Below, piece by piece: positions 45,719-57,608 of a DNA stretch of 64,000 nucleotides (position 1 is its first letter; the number at the start of each line of letters is the position of its first letter). The DNA comes from Madurella fahalii. Taxonomy: Eukaryota > Ascomycota > Sordariomycetes > Sordariales. The stretch lies in NCBI GenBank assembly GCA_029876055.1, contig CM056875.1:3311001-3375000 (forward strand). The letters are read 5' to 3'. The notes beneath the pieces were generated by a model. That model saw only the letters and a list, made by a program, of their open reading frames with translations. It had not been told where the DNA came from and did no database searches. A program made the position numbers and the translations under genes.

Positions 45719-47822
45719 GATGGCTGGGATGCTTTCTCGAACTCGTCTCGACAGGCAGCCGGTGGTTTTTAAGGGTGTACGCTTGGACCTGAACTTGGAT
45801 CCGATAGCTCAGGTACAGGCGCAGGACAGAACGGGGCGGCGACAAGAGTCAGAACCCGAACGGAAAGGGTTGCCGCGCCGAGCATCGGCGGAGAGGGGCT
45901 GTAAAATGATAGCAGAAAATTTGCCCCGCACTGCTCGACAAGCTGCCACCCCCCCCCCCCCCCCAATATCCGAAAAAAACTGTGGGACTCTTCAATCTCC
46001 CATCAAAGCAGCACCGGAAAATACATGGTGCAACACAATTGATGCATCCTTGGGATGGGCAATGCCCAATCCCGGATACGACACCCGTGACGGCCATTGC
46101 CAGAGGCCCAAGGTCGCAACAGCTTTGCGTTCGGGTGAGAGCCTTCCCGGGCAATCGCGACTCGGGGAGTTCGTCCACATTCCAAACGCGCCAGGCGACA
46201 ACTTAGCCATTGACTGGGTAATGCAATTCATTATAACCGCGAATTGCTGGCCAAGCTGTCCTGGAGCGATGGTTCGGAGAAGCCGACCCTGACGACGGCG
46301 GAGCATCCGGCGCTTGCCCGGCCGGTGGGATCGGGACGGGCGCGTTTTCCAGCCTTTCAGGACCCACGACTTGGCGCCAGCAAAGTTGGCCTGTCGCGTG
46401 CCGTGACGTCGAGTTGCGATCGATCGACGGCCGCTGAGGCGGTCCCGCCACTGACCTGGAACGAGGCCAAGTTCCAAAGCCGAACATCACTCTGGACGAG
46501 GCCCACAGTTACGTCCCTTTTTGGAGAAATTGAGCAAGATCAGAAAGTGCCCAACAGTGGATTGCTCCCAGGCCAGTGGAACAGCCTACCCTAGCACCAG
46601 ATCCAAGGCGGACAGGGCAGCGTCCCGGTCCCCAATTTTTCCGAATCTGACGACGCGTCCACCCACGCCTCGAGAATCGAGCTTGCAGCAGGATTGCCAG
46701 AGAGAGTGGGAATTGGCCACTGCCCGCACGCTAACGCGGCGTCTTTGTTTCTGGCAATGCAGGACGTCAACTTCTGCGCAAGCGTGACTGGGCATGGCGC
46801 CAAGCGCGGGCAGGGATAATGATACGCTAGTAGAGCCACAACACACCCATTGGTCAGACCAACGCCTGGGGGAACGCGGGGCGCATCCACTGCAACCCCC
46901 CCGGCCCCTGTACTGCTTCTGGGCTGGTTCGAAAGACACTGTGGGCCAGCATCTTTCTTCCCATGTTCGAGGTCTGAAAATATCTGTCTTGGATGGCTGG
47001 CCCAGCTGGCCCCCTACAGGACCGTTGAAGAGTGATTTGATGATGGAGTGATCGATGAGTCTAGCCGCCCCGGGCCTTGTCAGTGGGCACCGCGGGGCTG
47101 CTAACTCCAGCTTTGGCCAGGACGACAGATCGCGATTACCACAGATCTCCAAATATGAGACAATGCAATTGTTCGCTACGAGTCGAAGCAGTATGTCATA
47201 CTAGGTCGCTAGAGGGAGAGATGAGATAGGGCCCATCACAATGTACCGTACAACTACTCGATGTCTGGTGTTGAGCAAAAGGTGGACGCGACCCCTCACG
47301 GCAACCCTTGCTGCATTCTGCGGGAAGCTGATTCTTTTCTTTTTCTTACCCCTTACGCTCTCTCTCTCTCTCTCTTCTCTCTGTTCTTTTCTCCTCTCTG
47401 ATAACCTCCCGCTCTTCTCTCTAATCCTCCTCCCCCCGCCTCCTCTTCTTTGTCTCTGGTGTCCTATCGATCGCGTGGGACTGGTGAAAGGCTGCGTCTC
47501 TGCTCGAGCTTGGCCCGGCCCGCGCATTGCAACAATAGGCTGCGACTGACGCCATATGCCGTCCCAGCTGTCTTATCTGCCGCACGAGTGTGGCTCTTAG
47601 CAGACAGCAGGATCCCTTGTTGCAGGGATTGTGATAAGACCGTCCCCTCACTTTGGGGGAAACATCCCGATACAGTACACCACGTCTGTCGATTGCTCAA
47701 CCATCTCGACTTACCCGTCCCAGACTTCTTCAACAGACAGACCCGTCTACCTGGCCCCCATCAGTCTGTGCGCATCGATGCTTGTCAATCGCGCGCCGCC
47801 CGCGACCACAGCCCCTTGAATC
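45719..47822. promoter_or_regulatory. Divergent intergenic region of thr4 and pps1
   Basis: 2.1 kb between divergent starts. It contains a 16-C homopolymer (45,949-45,964) about 230 bp upstream of thr4 and a pyrimidine-rich (CT)n tract at about 47,358-47,380 upstream of pps1. CT-rich tracts are common just upstream of fungal transcription starts. No coding gene is supported. Confidence 0.45.
45949..45964 (+). repeat. Poly-C homopolymer (16 nt)
   Basis: Uninterrupted C run in the thr4 upstream region. The length is likely variable and prone to sequencing error. Confidence 0.8.
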
Positions 47823-50056
47823 ATGATGGCAACAATTGCCCTTTCTCGACCCATCGCACCGCATCGCTCCTCGTCCAACATCAGCTCCCTCACGTCGACC
47901 ATCACACTCGACAGCATCCCTTCCAACCAGCCGTCGCAATGCCCTACTCCCGTACCGAACAAGCACATACCCGTGTGCCCTCCCGGGCCCATTCCCCAGG
48001 AAGAGCCCACCACGCCACCTCCGTCTCCAGGTAAAGAGGAGGACCAGGTACAGCAGTCGCTGTTGTTCCCGCCCGACAGGTTCCCGCGGGTCGAGGCTGG
48101 ACGCCTATCCCTCTACAAGATTACCGCCGCCGGCGTAGCTGCCGCCCTGGACCACCTCGCCCGGCAGCCGCTGCCCGACCCGTCGCAGGTGTTCCCCTGG
48201 CTCCACGGCCTGCATCCCGCCAACACGATCCAGCAGGCCTTCTTCATCGCCCGGAAGCGGGCCCTGAGGAAGACCCCCTCGTGTCTCCGCGGCATAACCA
48301 TCGTCAAGGCCGACGGAGATCTCAACACCTCCCGCCTGAAGGGCGCCATCGCCCCGCACGAGTTCCTGCAGCTTGGTGGCGCCGCCGTCGAGTTCCTCGA
48401 GGTCGACCCCAAGGACGGGTTCTCGGTGCGCAACTTTCAGATCCAGGCCGCGAAATCGGCCATGACATCTGATATCATTGTTTACGGCGAGCATGACGCC
48501 ACCGTCCGCAAGCTGGCTTTTGACATTGCCGCTGCCCAACTACGATGGCGCGACAAGCACGAGGCCCAGCGCCACCACCTACCCAGGTACAACACCTTTA
48601 TCTGCATTGGCCCCTTCGCCGAGTTTGAGGAGAACCACCCCGAGATTGTGTCGATCAACGCGGCGGGTCAGCTGACTGGCAGCGTCATGGATTTCTTCCA
48701 CCAGGAGAGGCAGGAGATGTATGACATGACGCGCGCCTCTGAGATCTCGCACAACGTCTGGCTAGGCCCGACTCCGGATCCGGGATCTGAGGACGAGCAG
48801 TCTTATGACATCCTGATCGAGTGCAGCGACCTAGGAAGACTGAGCCCTGCCACGTTGCAGGCCCTTTCCGAGGGCGCCGAGCTCGAGCCTGGCAAGCAGT
48901 TCCATGTGGATTTCCCATCGTCGGGGAGCATCCTCGCCCCGACCTGGTCCCACGCCGAAGCAGACGGTATCCTGGAGACGTGTAAATGGATCTGGCATCT
49001 CGCCCACGGGACCCACCCCTCCGTCTCCTCCACCTCCGCGGACTGCGACGGCGACGGCGACGTCCCCATGCTGCTCGACACGCCTGACGGGGCCGTCTCA
49101 CTCCACCTCCATCCCCGCAAAATCCTGATCCACTGTGCCGATGGCTACACCGAGTCCTCGATGCTCGGCATCGCCTACCACAGCTACAGCACCGGCCGGC
49201 CGGTGCCCGAGGCGTGGCTCAGCCTGCACACAACCAAGGGGCGCAACCTATTCGCGTACCCCTCCGACGTGGCCCTCTTGACCGCCCTCACTCCGCGCCT
49301 GCTGCAAGAATCACCCCTCCGGGCGGGCGAGAGCTTGGCCGACATCACGGCGCTGGCGCGGAACGAGCCAAAGTGGTTCGCGGGATTCGACGGGTCGTTC
49401 CCGAGTCGGATTCTGGACTATATGTATCTGGGCAACCTGGGGCATGCGAACAACCCGGATCTGTTGAGGAGTCTGGGGATAGGGCAGATACTTAGTGTGG
49501 GTGAGACAGCCATGTGGAGAGATGGGGAGCTGGAGGAGTGGGGCGTGGAGAATACGTGCGTCGTTAAGGGGGTGCAAGATAACGGGATCGACCCGTTGAC
49601 GGATGAGTTTAAGAGGTGTTTGGAGTTTATCGGTGAGCCTTTCTCCCGCCTCTCCTGCGTGTGCTTTGCTACATCACTACCGTTCCTCCTTTACCTCGGT
49701 CGGAAATTGATTAACTAACGAAAAAAAAAAACCATCCAGACCGCGGCCGCAGAAACGGCACCGCCACCCTCGTCCACTGCCGTGTCGGCGTCTCCCGCAG
49801 CGCGACCATCTGCATCGCCGAAGTTATGCGCAGCCTGGGCATGTCGTTCCCGCGTGCCTACTGCTTTGTGCGTGCACGCCGGCTGAACGTCATCATCCAG
49901 CCCCATCTGCGATTCGCGTATGAGCTGCTCAAGTGGGAGGAGCTGCTTGGCTGTGGTGGTGGCGATGGCGGTGAGGGCGAAGGTTTCAAGCGGGAGCTGG
50001 AGTGGGGTGAGATTGCCCGCGAGGTGGCCTTGATGAATCGCCCCTACGCTAGATGA
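47823..50056 (+). CDS. pps1: Pps1-like dual-specificity protein phosphatase
   Basis: Exons 47823-49632 and 49740-50056 join to 708 aa; the start could be either Met of the MM pair. The intron is 107 bp with a TAACTAAC branch site and an A10 run before the acceptor. The C-terminal DSP domain begins PSRILDYMYLGNLGHANN and has the active-site loop HCRVGVSRSAT with Cys617 and Arg623. An earlier region HCADGYTESSMLG (about residues 440-450) resembles a second phosphatase loop but has Glu where the catalytic Arg should be. This two-domain layout matches yeast PPS1, which dephosphorylates Tyr and Ser/Thr and affects S-phase progression (family knowledge). Confidence 0.92.
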
Positions 50057-51397
50057 GTTGTCTCGCTCCGATTGCGTAGACGCGGGGCGGGCAAAGCAGT
50101 CCCGTCCCACAGTCATCATCTCCTGCTGCGAGACCGATCAACTGAACACGACTTGCATATATCCATACATCTGCCACGCATGCCATCTGATCCCCCGATG
50201 GCCCTTGATAGGAGGTGGATGGGAGCGAAGTACGAGACGACGCGGTCGCCACTTGATATATGGGATGACCATAAAACACGGGCGGGACGGAGCACAACAC
50301 TTGTCTTCTGGTTTCCCGGTTGATGGGACGGCAGACAATGGGGCAGACCAAAAGGATTTAGGGGGTTTCGAACGGTTTTGACATCTACCCAGCAACATTA
50401 GGTTTGGATCTCGGTTGGGGATCTCTGTTTCTTTTTACTTGGGTTTTCAGACCACTCCCAACATACCCAACCTCGATTTACCACGACGATGGTTCGCGCA
50501 AGCTACGTAAGCACCATATTTATGATTGAACATGACGAACTTTCTTTTTTCTTTCTCTTCTTTTCAAGTCTTTGTCTCAAGTACGGCCCTTCTATTATTA
50601 TTCTTAGCTTGTCTTTTTGGCTTCAGCTGTAAAGTTCTAGTTCCGGCTCTGGTGGATACGGACGGGTGGAAATGGGAAACGGATAGGGATAAGGGTAGGG
50701 ATGGGGACAGGAGTGGGATAGGGAAATGGGTTGTTTAACGGTTCGAGGGGCAGGGTGTTTGACGTCTGGGTGTGTGTGATACAGTGGAGAGTTCGGGGAC
50801 AGGGCGTCGCGATCCTTGTGGGAATATTTTCTTGGATATGGTTGGCTTGGATCTTCGGTTGGGATTTCACAACGCCTATGAAAAACCCCTAAGTTGTTGT
50901 CCTCCATGCGGTCCTTGTATTGTTTGATTGGTCTCTCTGTCCGGGTGCTTGTCACAACTCGTTATCTCTTATGGATTTGTTGTTTCTCTGCGATGGAATG
51001 GAAGGACAATGAAAAAAGGGCCGCTTTTTTCATCTTCAGCCTGGTTAAGTCGCCTTTCCACCTGTCTGCGATCTCACTCTCGTGGATGGAAAGGACTGCC
51101 CAAGGATAAAACATTAGGTCATAACTATTATTCGCTCAAGTGCAATACAACAATTGATACCTAAGATGACTCACTGGCCAACAGCGCTCCAAATCAGTCT
51201 TCCTTGATCCTCGCCATCCCAATCAAAAGATGCCCATTTCCATGGTACCAAAATTGCCCAATAGACGTGCTGTATAGCAATTCTTCAACAAAACGCCAAA
51301 CGCTATGCACGGAAGTTTACAATGCCGTCCTTTCCCATTACCCCGTAGTCCCTGAGCCGATATGCCTCGGTCTTGCCTATGGCCTGTGCAGTATGCA
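50057..51397. other. Convergent intergenic region of pps1 and atg18
   Basis: 1.3 kb containing both 3' ends. Short purine-rich repeats occur near 50,660-50,730. No gene is supported. Confidence 0.45.
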
Positions 51398-52939
51398 CTA
51401 TGGCCCTCCAAGTCCGTATCCGGAGACATCAAGCTTATCGTCGTTTTCCAGGACGCTATAACAAACAAATTAGTATTCGTTCCCACATGGCTGGTTAGTA
51501 ATTTTTTTTTTTTAAAAAAAAAAGAAAAAAAAGAAAAGAAAAAAACACGTACGTGAATTGTTTCACCAGATACCCCTCACCGCCCTTCTCCATGTCGATG
51601 TTGTAGACGAAGAAGCCGCCATCGCTCGTCACCACCATGACCTGCGGCGAGCTGCCACTCATGGCCACCACACTACGAAGAGGCCCCGAGCCATCCGCCC
51701 GTGCCGTTGCTGGGTTATTTCCCCTGGGAATCTTGATGTTGGCAAAGTCGCGTTGTGGCTCCAACATCTCGGTCACCGACTGCGGCAGGAAGGCCCCCGC
51801 GGCGCCGGCCACGCTGCGGCCCACTATCTGTGACGATCGCCGGAGCATGCTGCCAAAGGTCCCGCTCTGTCTCCTAGCCGCCGCGGCATTGCTACCGCCG
51901 TTGTTGGCCGCCGGCGTGACGGCGTAATCGTTCGCTTCGCTGCGCGGCGAGTCGGCGTTGCTCCCTGGCGAGTAGTCGTTGCTGTCAATGCTCCGAGACC
52001 GAGACCAACGGTTCGTCCGAGGAGACCCGGGCATCTCTGCAACTGTCTCAGCTGCGGTAGTAGTGCCGGCGTTGGGACCCTGCGGGTCAATCAGACGGAA
52101 GATGTGCACGGTGTCCGAGGCGGAAGAGACACAGAGCAGGGTGGAGTTGGGGTTGAACGACATGCTATATATGGTCGACGGATAGGTGCCGCGGCGGAAC
52201 TGGTGTAGCCTCGTCCCGCTTGGGACCGAGAAGACGCGGATGATGGTGCCCGTCTCGGATGCGGTGGCGAGCTGGGTGCCGTCGCTGTTCATGGCTACGC
52301 AGGAGAGGGGGAGCGGTGCGCCTCGATCAGCGTCTTAACTTTTAACGTGACCGTGTCAAAAATCAGCACCTCGCCAGACGTCGTGGGCACGTATGTCGAG
52401 AGGGGCGGCGCATGTGCGGGCCGCTTGTCGTCCTGGCCCTCGCGGGGCTTGGGCATGGGATACGCGATGTAGCACCGTTCCGACGAGGGCGACAGGGCGC
52501 AGATAGCGTTCTTGTTTGGCGACGTCGCGATGGTGTAGATCAGGCCCATGTTGGAGATGTCGTACAGGTAGATTTCTTCCTCGAGCACCACGGCCAGTCG
52601 TTTCCTGTTCAGGCGCACTGCGAGCACGGCCGACGGGAACGTGAGCTCGCAGATGATGGATCCTCGCTATGAAAAACACAGTGTCAGCGGGACTAGAGAC
52701 TCCAACTGACAAAGGTAGCTTGGCCGACTTGCCTTGGTATTCTTTATTATCAGGTGGCGCGGCGAGAGAACGAGGGCCACCAGCGACGTCGAGAAGAGCA
52801 TCTCGATGATGGAGACGTTGCCATCGTTTCCCTTGAATATCCGTGAAAATGGCTCCGTGTGATAGATGCGGAAGCCGCTAGAATAACCGACAGCAAGACA
52901 GCTGTGGTCTTGATTAAACGTGACAAAGTTCAGCGACAT
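51398..52939 (-). CDS. atg18: Atg18 PROPPIN WD-repeat protein, with apparent 1-nt frameshift
   Basis: Exon blocks on the minus strand are 52939-52733, 52666-51553 and 51455-51398, about 459 aa if the frame were continuous. Exon 1 (MSLNFVTFNQDHSCLAVG) joins across a GC-AG intron (donor GCAAGT) to RGSIICELTFPSAVLAVRLNRKRL. The PI3P/PI(3,5)P2-binding QFRRGTYPSTIYS motif is present. The last exon ends VLENDDKLD...GLGGP. Atg18 acts in autophagosome formation and vacuole membrane dynamics. The frame shifts between IEAHRSP and SCVAMNSDG: the run of 5 G (plus strand) at 52,307-52,311 is one base short of what the conserved contiguous sequence requires, and the exon lengths sum to one less than a multiple of three. 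No intron consensus explains it. This is either an assembly or sequencing error in a homopolymer or a true null allele. Confidence 0.88.
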
Positions 52940-53494
52940 GGCGGATGCTCCAGTGCGGCATTCGCACGAGTTGCGGGGCGGGTTGAAGACCGGGGATCTG
53001 ATCTGTGATCGAGCAGTGTGTCAGAGCTGTCGGCGTATCACCAAGGGCCTCCAGCCAGCCTATCCTGGGGACTGAGATTCGAGTGCTTTTCAGTTGCTGG
53101 AGGAATGCGGAGACGAGCTCTGCTGCCTTCGCGGATCTTAACTTTGGTTGCTAACCTAGGCGACTTGGAGGAGCTAAAGAAGCTCGGGCCACAAATCGTC
53201 ACAGGCGGGGCGTCCGGTGGCATCGCCTTGGCGCGCCTTGGTTGCGGTGCGGGGAATCCAGCGAGAGCGAGAGCCACACTGGCGTTTTACTATGTTAAGT
53301 TTGTATTCTTAGCCAAAAAGTCAACTACAGTCGGATTACCAAAGATACATCAAAACGGCCAAGGTATACCACAGGAATGATAAAGCGCTGGCGCCATCGT
53401 TTCCGGTTCCCAACAAACTGCCAAGACTGCTAGAGGCCCTGCTATGTGCTGCGCCGTGATGTCTCGTCTCTCTCCCACACCACTGAGGTGAGGC
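52940..53494. promoter_or_regulatory. Atg18 upstream / AP-2 alpha downstream region
   Basis: 555 bp between two tandem minus-strand genes. The open frame at 53018-53380 has no family features. Confidence 0.4.
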
Positions 53495-56400
53495 TCACCC
53501 AACCATTATGTTCCGAAACGAATCCGAAATCTCGCTCGCTGTAGGCGGCGCATGTCTTTCCTGTACCGTTGATACGCCGGCGGCAAGCCTCTCCTCCATC
53601 GCCTTCAACAGCACCGGCGGCACGCTATCGTCAGTCGCCCTGATTGTCAACCGCACCATCTGCACACATGCTAGTCAGCCATAAAGTCCAGCCCAGCAAA
53701 ACCTTGCCAAGCGAGAGAGGGAGAGTGAGTGAGAGAGAGCATCTTACCTGTGTGCTATAGTTAGGCTCCAGCCGCAGCAAGCACCCAAACTTCCCCCCTT
53801 CCGAAGTATGCACCACGCTTGCCCCCACAAAGTTCTTCTGGTTGGGGTCGACACCATGCAAGATGCCCCATCTGAAACCCTCCACCACGCCCCGGACGAA
53901 GCTCTCGGTGATCTCCCTCCCGCCGTCCTTGGGCCCCGCCAGCCCAAAGATCTGCTGCGCCTCGCGCGGTGCGCCGCCAATCTGCTTCCACCGCTTGAAG
54001 AAGTCCTCGGCCGACAGTTCGGTGGGGTCCATGAACTTGTGGATCAGCACCGGCAGCTTTAGCGTCAGCGCCTGCAGCGCGCCGGCGAGATAGCTGATCC
54101 GGATCGTGGGGCTCTTCTCAAACACCTTCTTGGCCTCAAACACCACGACCTGCTGCGCCTGTGCGCCCTGAGCGAGCGTCGTCTCCGGCAAGCCCTTTAC
54201 ATCCCACGTCAACTTCCCTTTTTCTGACTCATCCAGGTCGAGAGTGGTGGTAAACGAGCTGATGAGCGCCGGCGTCTTGTTGGTAAAGTACAGGATCAGG
54301 CACGCCATCTGGCCGCGGTACTCGGACCGCACGCCCACCTGCATTTGCCCGTCCTCGTACAGCACGCCGTCCGCCTTGAGCAGGAGCCGGTTGAAGCCCT
54401 TCTCCCAGCCGGGCGACAGGTGCGCCGCGCTAGCGAGGTTCGGCGGCTTGAGCGCCTTGGCTTCGGCGGGGCCGATGTTGCTCATGTCGAGGCCGGCGAG
54501 GTCATTGGCCGCCGAGTGCCCGTTGGCTCTTGCACCGCCGTCTGCCCGGCCGTTCGTGCTAAACGTCCTCCTGAGACCGCCTTGCTTGGCCATGATGAGC
54601 TCGGCCGCGTCCGCGTTGGCATCCTTACCGCCAACGACCCACGTCCTCTTATCACTGGTCTTGCCGTGCTTCTGGTGCAAGCGGGAGAGCAGGGCCGACT
54701 CGCGCTCTGGGAACGGCGGCATCTCGTCGCAGACGGTCCTGAGGAGGTCGTCTGTCGGCATGCTCGCCAAGGTGAGATACTCGCATGCTCTCTGCTGGAG
54801 CTCCGAGTCGAGTGTGTGGCTATAGACGGTGAAGACGTTGACAAGCTGCGGCTTGATTTCGGGGAAAAGATTGATAAACTTGACGAAACACGACAGGATC
54901 ATGCCTCGGGTGCTCGAGGAGCACGCCGGAAGCTTGCTCTGCAGTGCGATGAACTGCTCGATCGGGCTGCAGCCCTTCTCCTCGGCGATAAGGTGCCCGA
55001 ACTCCCCGAGAATGTAGGCGCCAATCTTGACCAATGTTTCGTGGCAGTGGTCCTGCTTGCAGTACTGTAGAATGTTGCGCGCGGCGTAGACTTGCAGCTC
55101 CTCGTTGTTCGTGATGATCTGGATCACCCGTTGCCAGACCTCGTCGCTGACATGGTCTCCTGCCATGGCAATCAACCGCAGCGATATGTCGACATACCAC
55201 TGCACGTCGTTCGCGTACTTTTCCGTCAAGATTGCAATCTTGAGCACCATCTCTTCCCGGATGGCGAAATCCGCATTCTGAAGATAGTGGAGGAGCTCGC
55301 CAACAATGGCACGGGCGTTTGTGGCGTCGCACATGCTGTAGAGTAGGTCCAAACCCTTCCGCCGGACACTAATGTCCCTGTCCTTGAGCGACCCGATGAT
55401 GATCTCCTGGTGCTGCTTGATAGGATCCAGCGTGTCCGCCCGAGCGGCCAGATGGGTCATGGCCTCAAGCCCTAGGTAGCGGACATTTGTCTCCCTGGAC
55501 TGGATGAAACGGCCGAGTCTCAACGAGATTTGCTTCATCAGCGCGTGCTCGGTGTCAAGGTGGATGATGAGATTGATAGCCTCGAAGAGGACCGCGTTTT
55601 GTGCATTGTTCTGCTGCACGTTCTTATTCGTCTCCAGCGCGAGATCCAGGATCTTTTGAAGCGACTGCCGAATCATGCCCCGGACATGGCTGTCCTCTGC
55701 GCCTTGTCAGCTGAGGTTTAACTGGTGGGCGAGTGGCGTTCATACCTGAAGGGGGAAAGTACTGCAACAGCCTCAACAGCTTAACCTGTATCCACGGACA
55801 TGGGACTTTGTAATATAGATAGTCGGCAGCATACTCCCCATCAATCACGATGCGCTTCAGCCGGCCGGCAGCCTTGGCATATGCGCCCTTGTACTGCTCG
55901 AGATTGTCTTGGGCCAAGGTCATGACGAGAGATGTCACAGATAAACCTACACCCAAGTCGACATCGTCCATGAGTGATATTATCCGCTCCGCCCACTGCG
56001 GCTGGACAATGTCCGGGTGCTTTCGGTAAAGGCGGAGCAGTGTTAGTGCAGCCTTTTTCTTCACAAATGCTTTGGAAGTCCTGTATCCGTGTCAACTTCG
56101 AACCGCCCAAGAGGTGTGTAAACTCCACAAAACGTACGGCGAGATTAATAATCTATGGACCTCGCCGCTCAACACTTCGCCCATCTCACGGCCGCCGACG
56201 TTCGCGATGGCGTGAAGGGCGAGGCAGTTGAACAGTTCATTGTGGTCCAGAAGATCTTTCCTGATGCTGTTAAACACCAGATGCAGGAGTTCGTGTTTCT
56301 CATGTAGGAAGAGCGTCATGGCAAGATAGCCAATCTGCTTCTCCGAGTATTTGGATGCCGAGATGAGATTGACTGCTTCGAGATGTCCAAAATCGACGTT

Positions 56401-56808
56401 CCATCCTAGGATGTATATATAAAGAAGCTGTCCGAGGGTCAGCTGGCGAATCCCCTACCCATGGGACCGTGACACTACTCACTTTGCAAACGTATTTCTT
56501 CTTGTGGTACCCGCTCAAGTTACCATCTACACTCCATGTCAGCATCGAGTCCGGCTCGGAAATAGCTTGGGGATGGTGGACCTTTAAACTTCTGGCTGAA
56601 CCACGAAAATGTCAGCGCCATCCGGACACAACTCGGAGGACGGCTGGTGAACGTACCGGATATTGGCCAATTCCTTGTTGATGCGCTTCTCCTCCAGCTC
56701 CCGAGCACGAGCATTCCTAAGGTCCGCAATAAACTGGACCAGTCCTCGCATGTTCGCATTGCTACTGCTGGACCGGCCTAGGAAGCCGGTTGGCCCCGAA
56801 GACGACAT
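53495..56808 (-). CDS. apl3: AP-2 adaptor complex subunit alpha (7 exons)
   Basis: Exons on the minus strand are 56808-56657, 56595-56582 (14 nt), 56526-56483, 56427-56138, 56080-55746, 55696-53748 and 53659-53495, joining to 982 aa. The N-terminal trunk starts MRGLVQFIADLRNARARELEEKRINKELANIRQKFKDGNLSGY and continues KKKYVCKLLYIYILGWNVDFGH, the invariant adaptin start, followed by HEAT-like repeats to about residue 620. A hinge then leads to the appendage domain (LLLKADGVLYEDGQMQVGVRSEYRGQM onward), ending with VRLTIRATDDSV and DSFRNIMVG. AP-2 alpha links plasma-membrane PI(4,5)P2, cargo and clathrin in endocytosis. The second intron uses a weak GTCCAC donor; the tiny exon is required for RQKFKD. 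All seven exons close in frame. Confidence 0.95.
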
Positions 56809-57608
56809 GGCGCAGGCTCTTTAGGTGTATCCAGAATCCGCAGCAGAGCTCAATATAATCCGACGTGGTCCTCTCGCCGAATAAATCCCCAACTGTCTTT
56901 CCCTCGGGATGATCTCGCCGATCCGGATACAAGACGCGGTACCAAAGCTTTCAGGAGCTATTCATCATGGTCGACGTGATTGAGCGATTAGCTAGCCAGT
57001 TCGGAAACGGCAGAAGGCGGAGTGGCAGCCGCAAAGCCTATTCCCGTAGACGGCGCGTTGTCGGGTCACCAAGCCACGGTCGTCCCAGCCCAGTGCATCT
57101 CAATTTCGGACCCCCGACGCAACTGAGCTAATCCGATGGTTGAAGATCATGCAGATTGCATCCGAAAAAGAAGACGACAGGAACGCAAGCGCAGGTGGTT
57201 GTCGAGTTGTTCAGCGGCAGCGGCTTTGGTTCAGGGGTTGGCTGTGGAACTGGCAGTCCGCGGGCCGCAAAAAGATGGAGTGAGTAGTGTCGCATTCAGT
57301 GCTTGATCCCTGATCATCAATAGCCCCCGCATGGGCCTCCCCTTCGAGTGTTGTTAATGATTAAAAAGGCTATTCTGCTCTTGGCTAGACAACGCATGTT
57401 TAATCCAGTACAGCTAGCACTCTAGACCGTAACCGGCATAGGTTCCCCGCATACCATCCACAAAACTCCCCATTGTGGCTTGGCTAAGTAAAATGTGGCT
57501 CTCCACTTCCTTATCGCCTCGTTATCAATCCCCAAAACCGCCCTGTGACGGCATCGCGAACATCAATTCAGCGGACATGCCAGGCCATTGCCCGCGAGCA
57601 CTTGGACA
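56809..57608. promoter_or_regulatory. Divergent intergenic region of apl3 and NDUFAF5-like gene
   Basis: 800 bp between divergent starts. No gene or clear core-promoter element was recognised. Confidence 0.4.

Noticed and set aside
54345..55070. 241-codon plus-strand frame
   Set aside because: Antisense shadow of AP-2 alpha.
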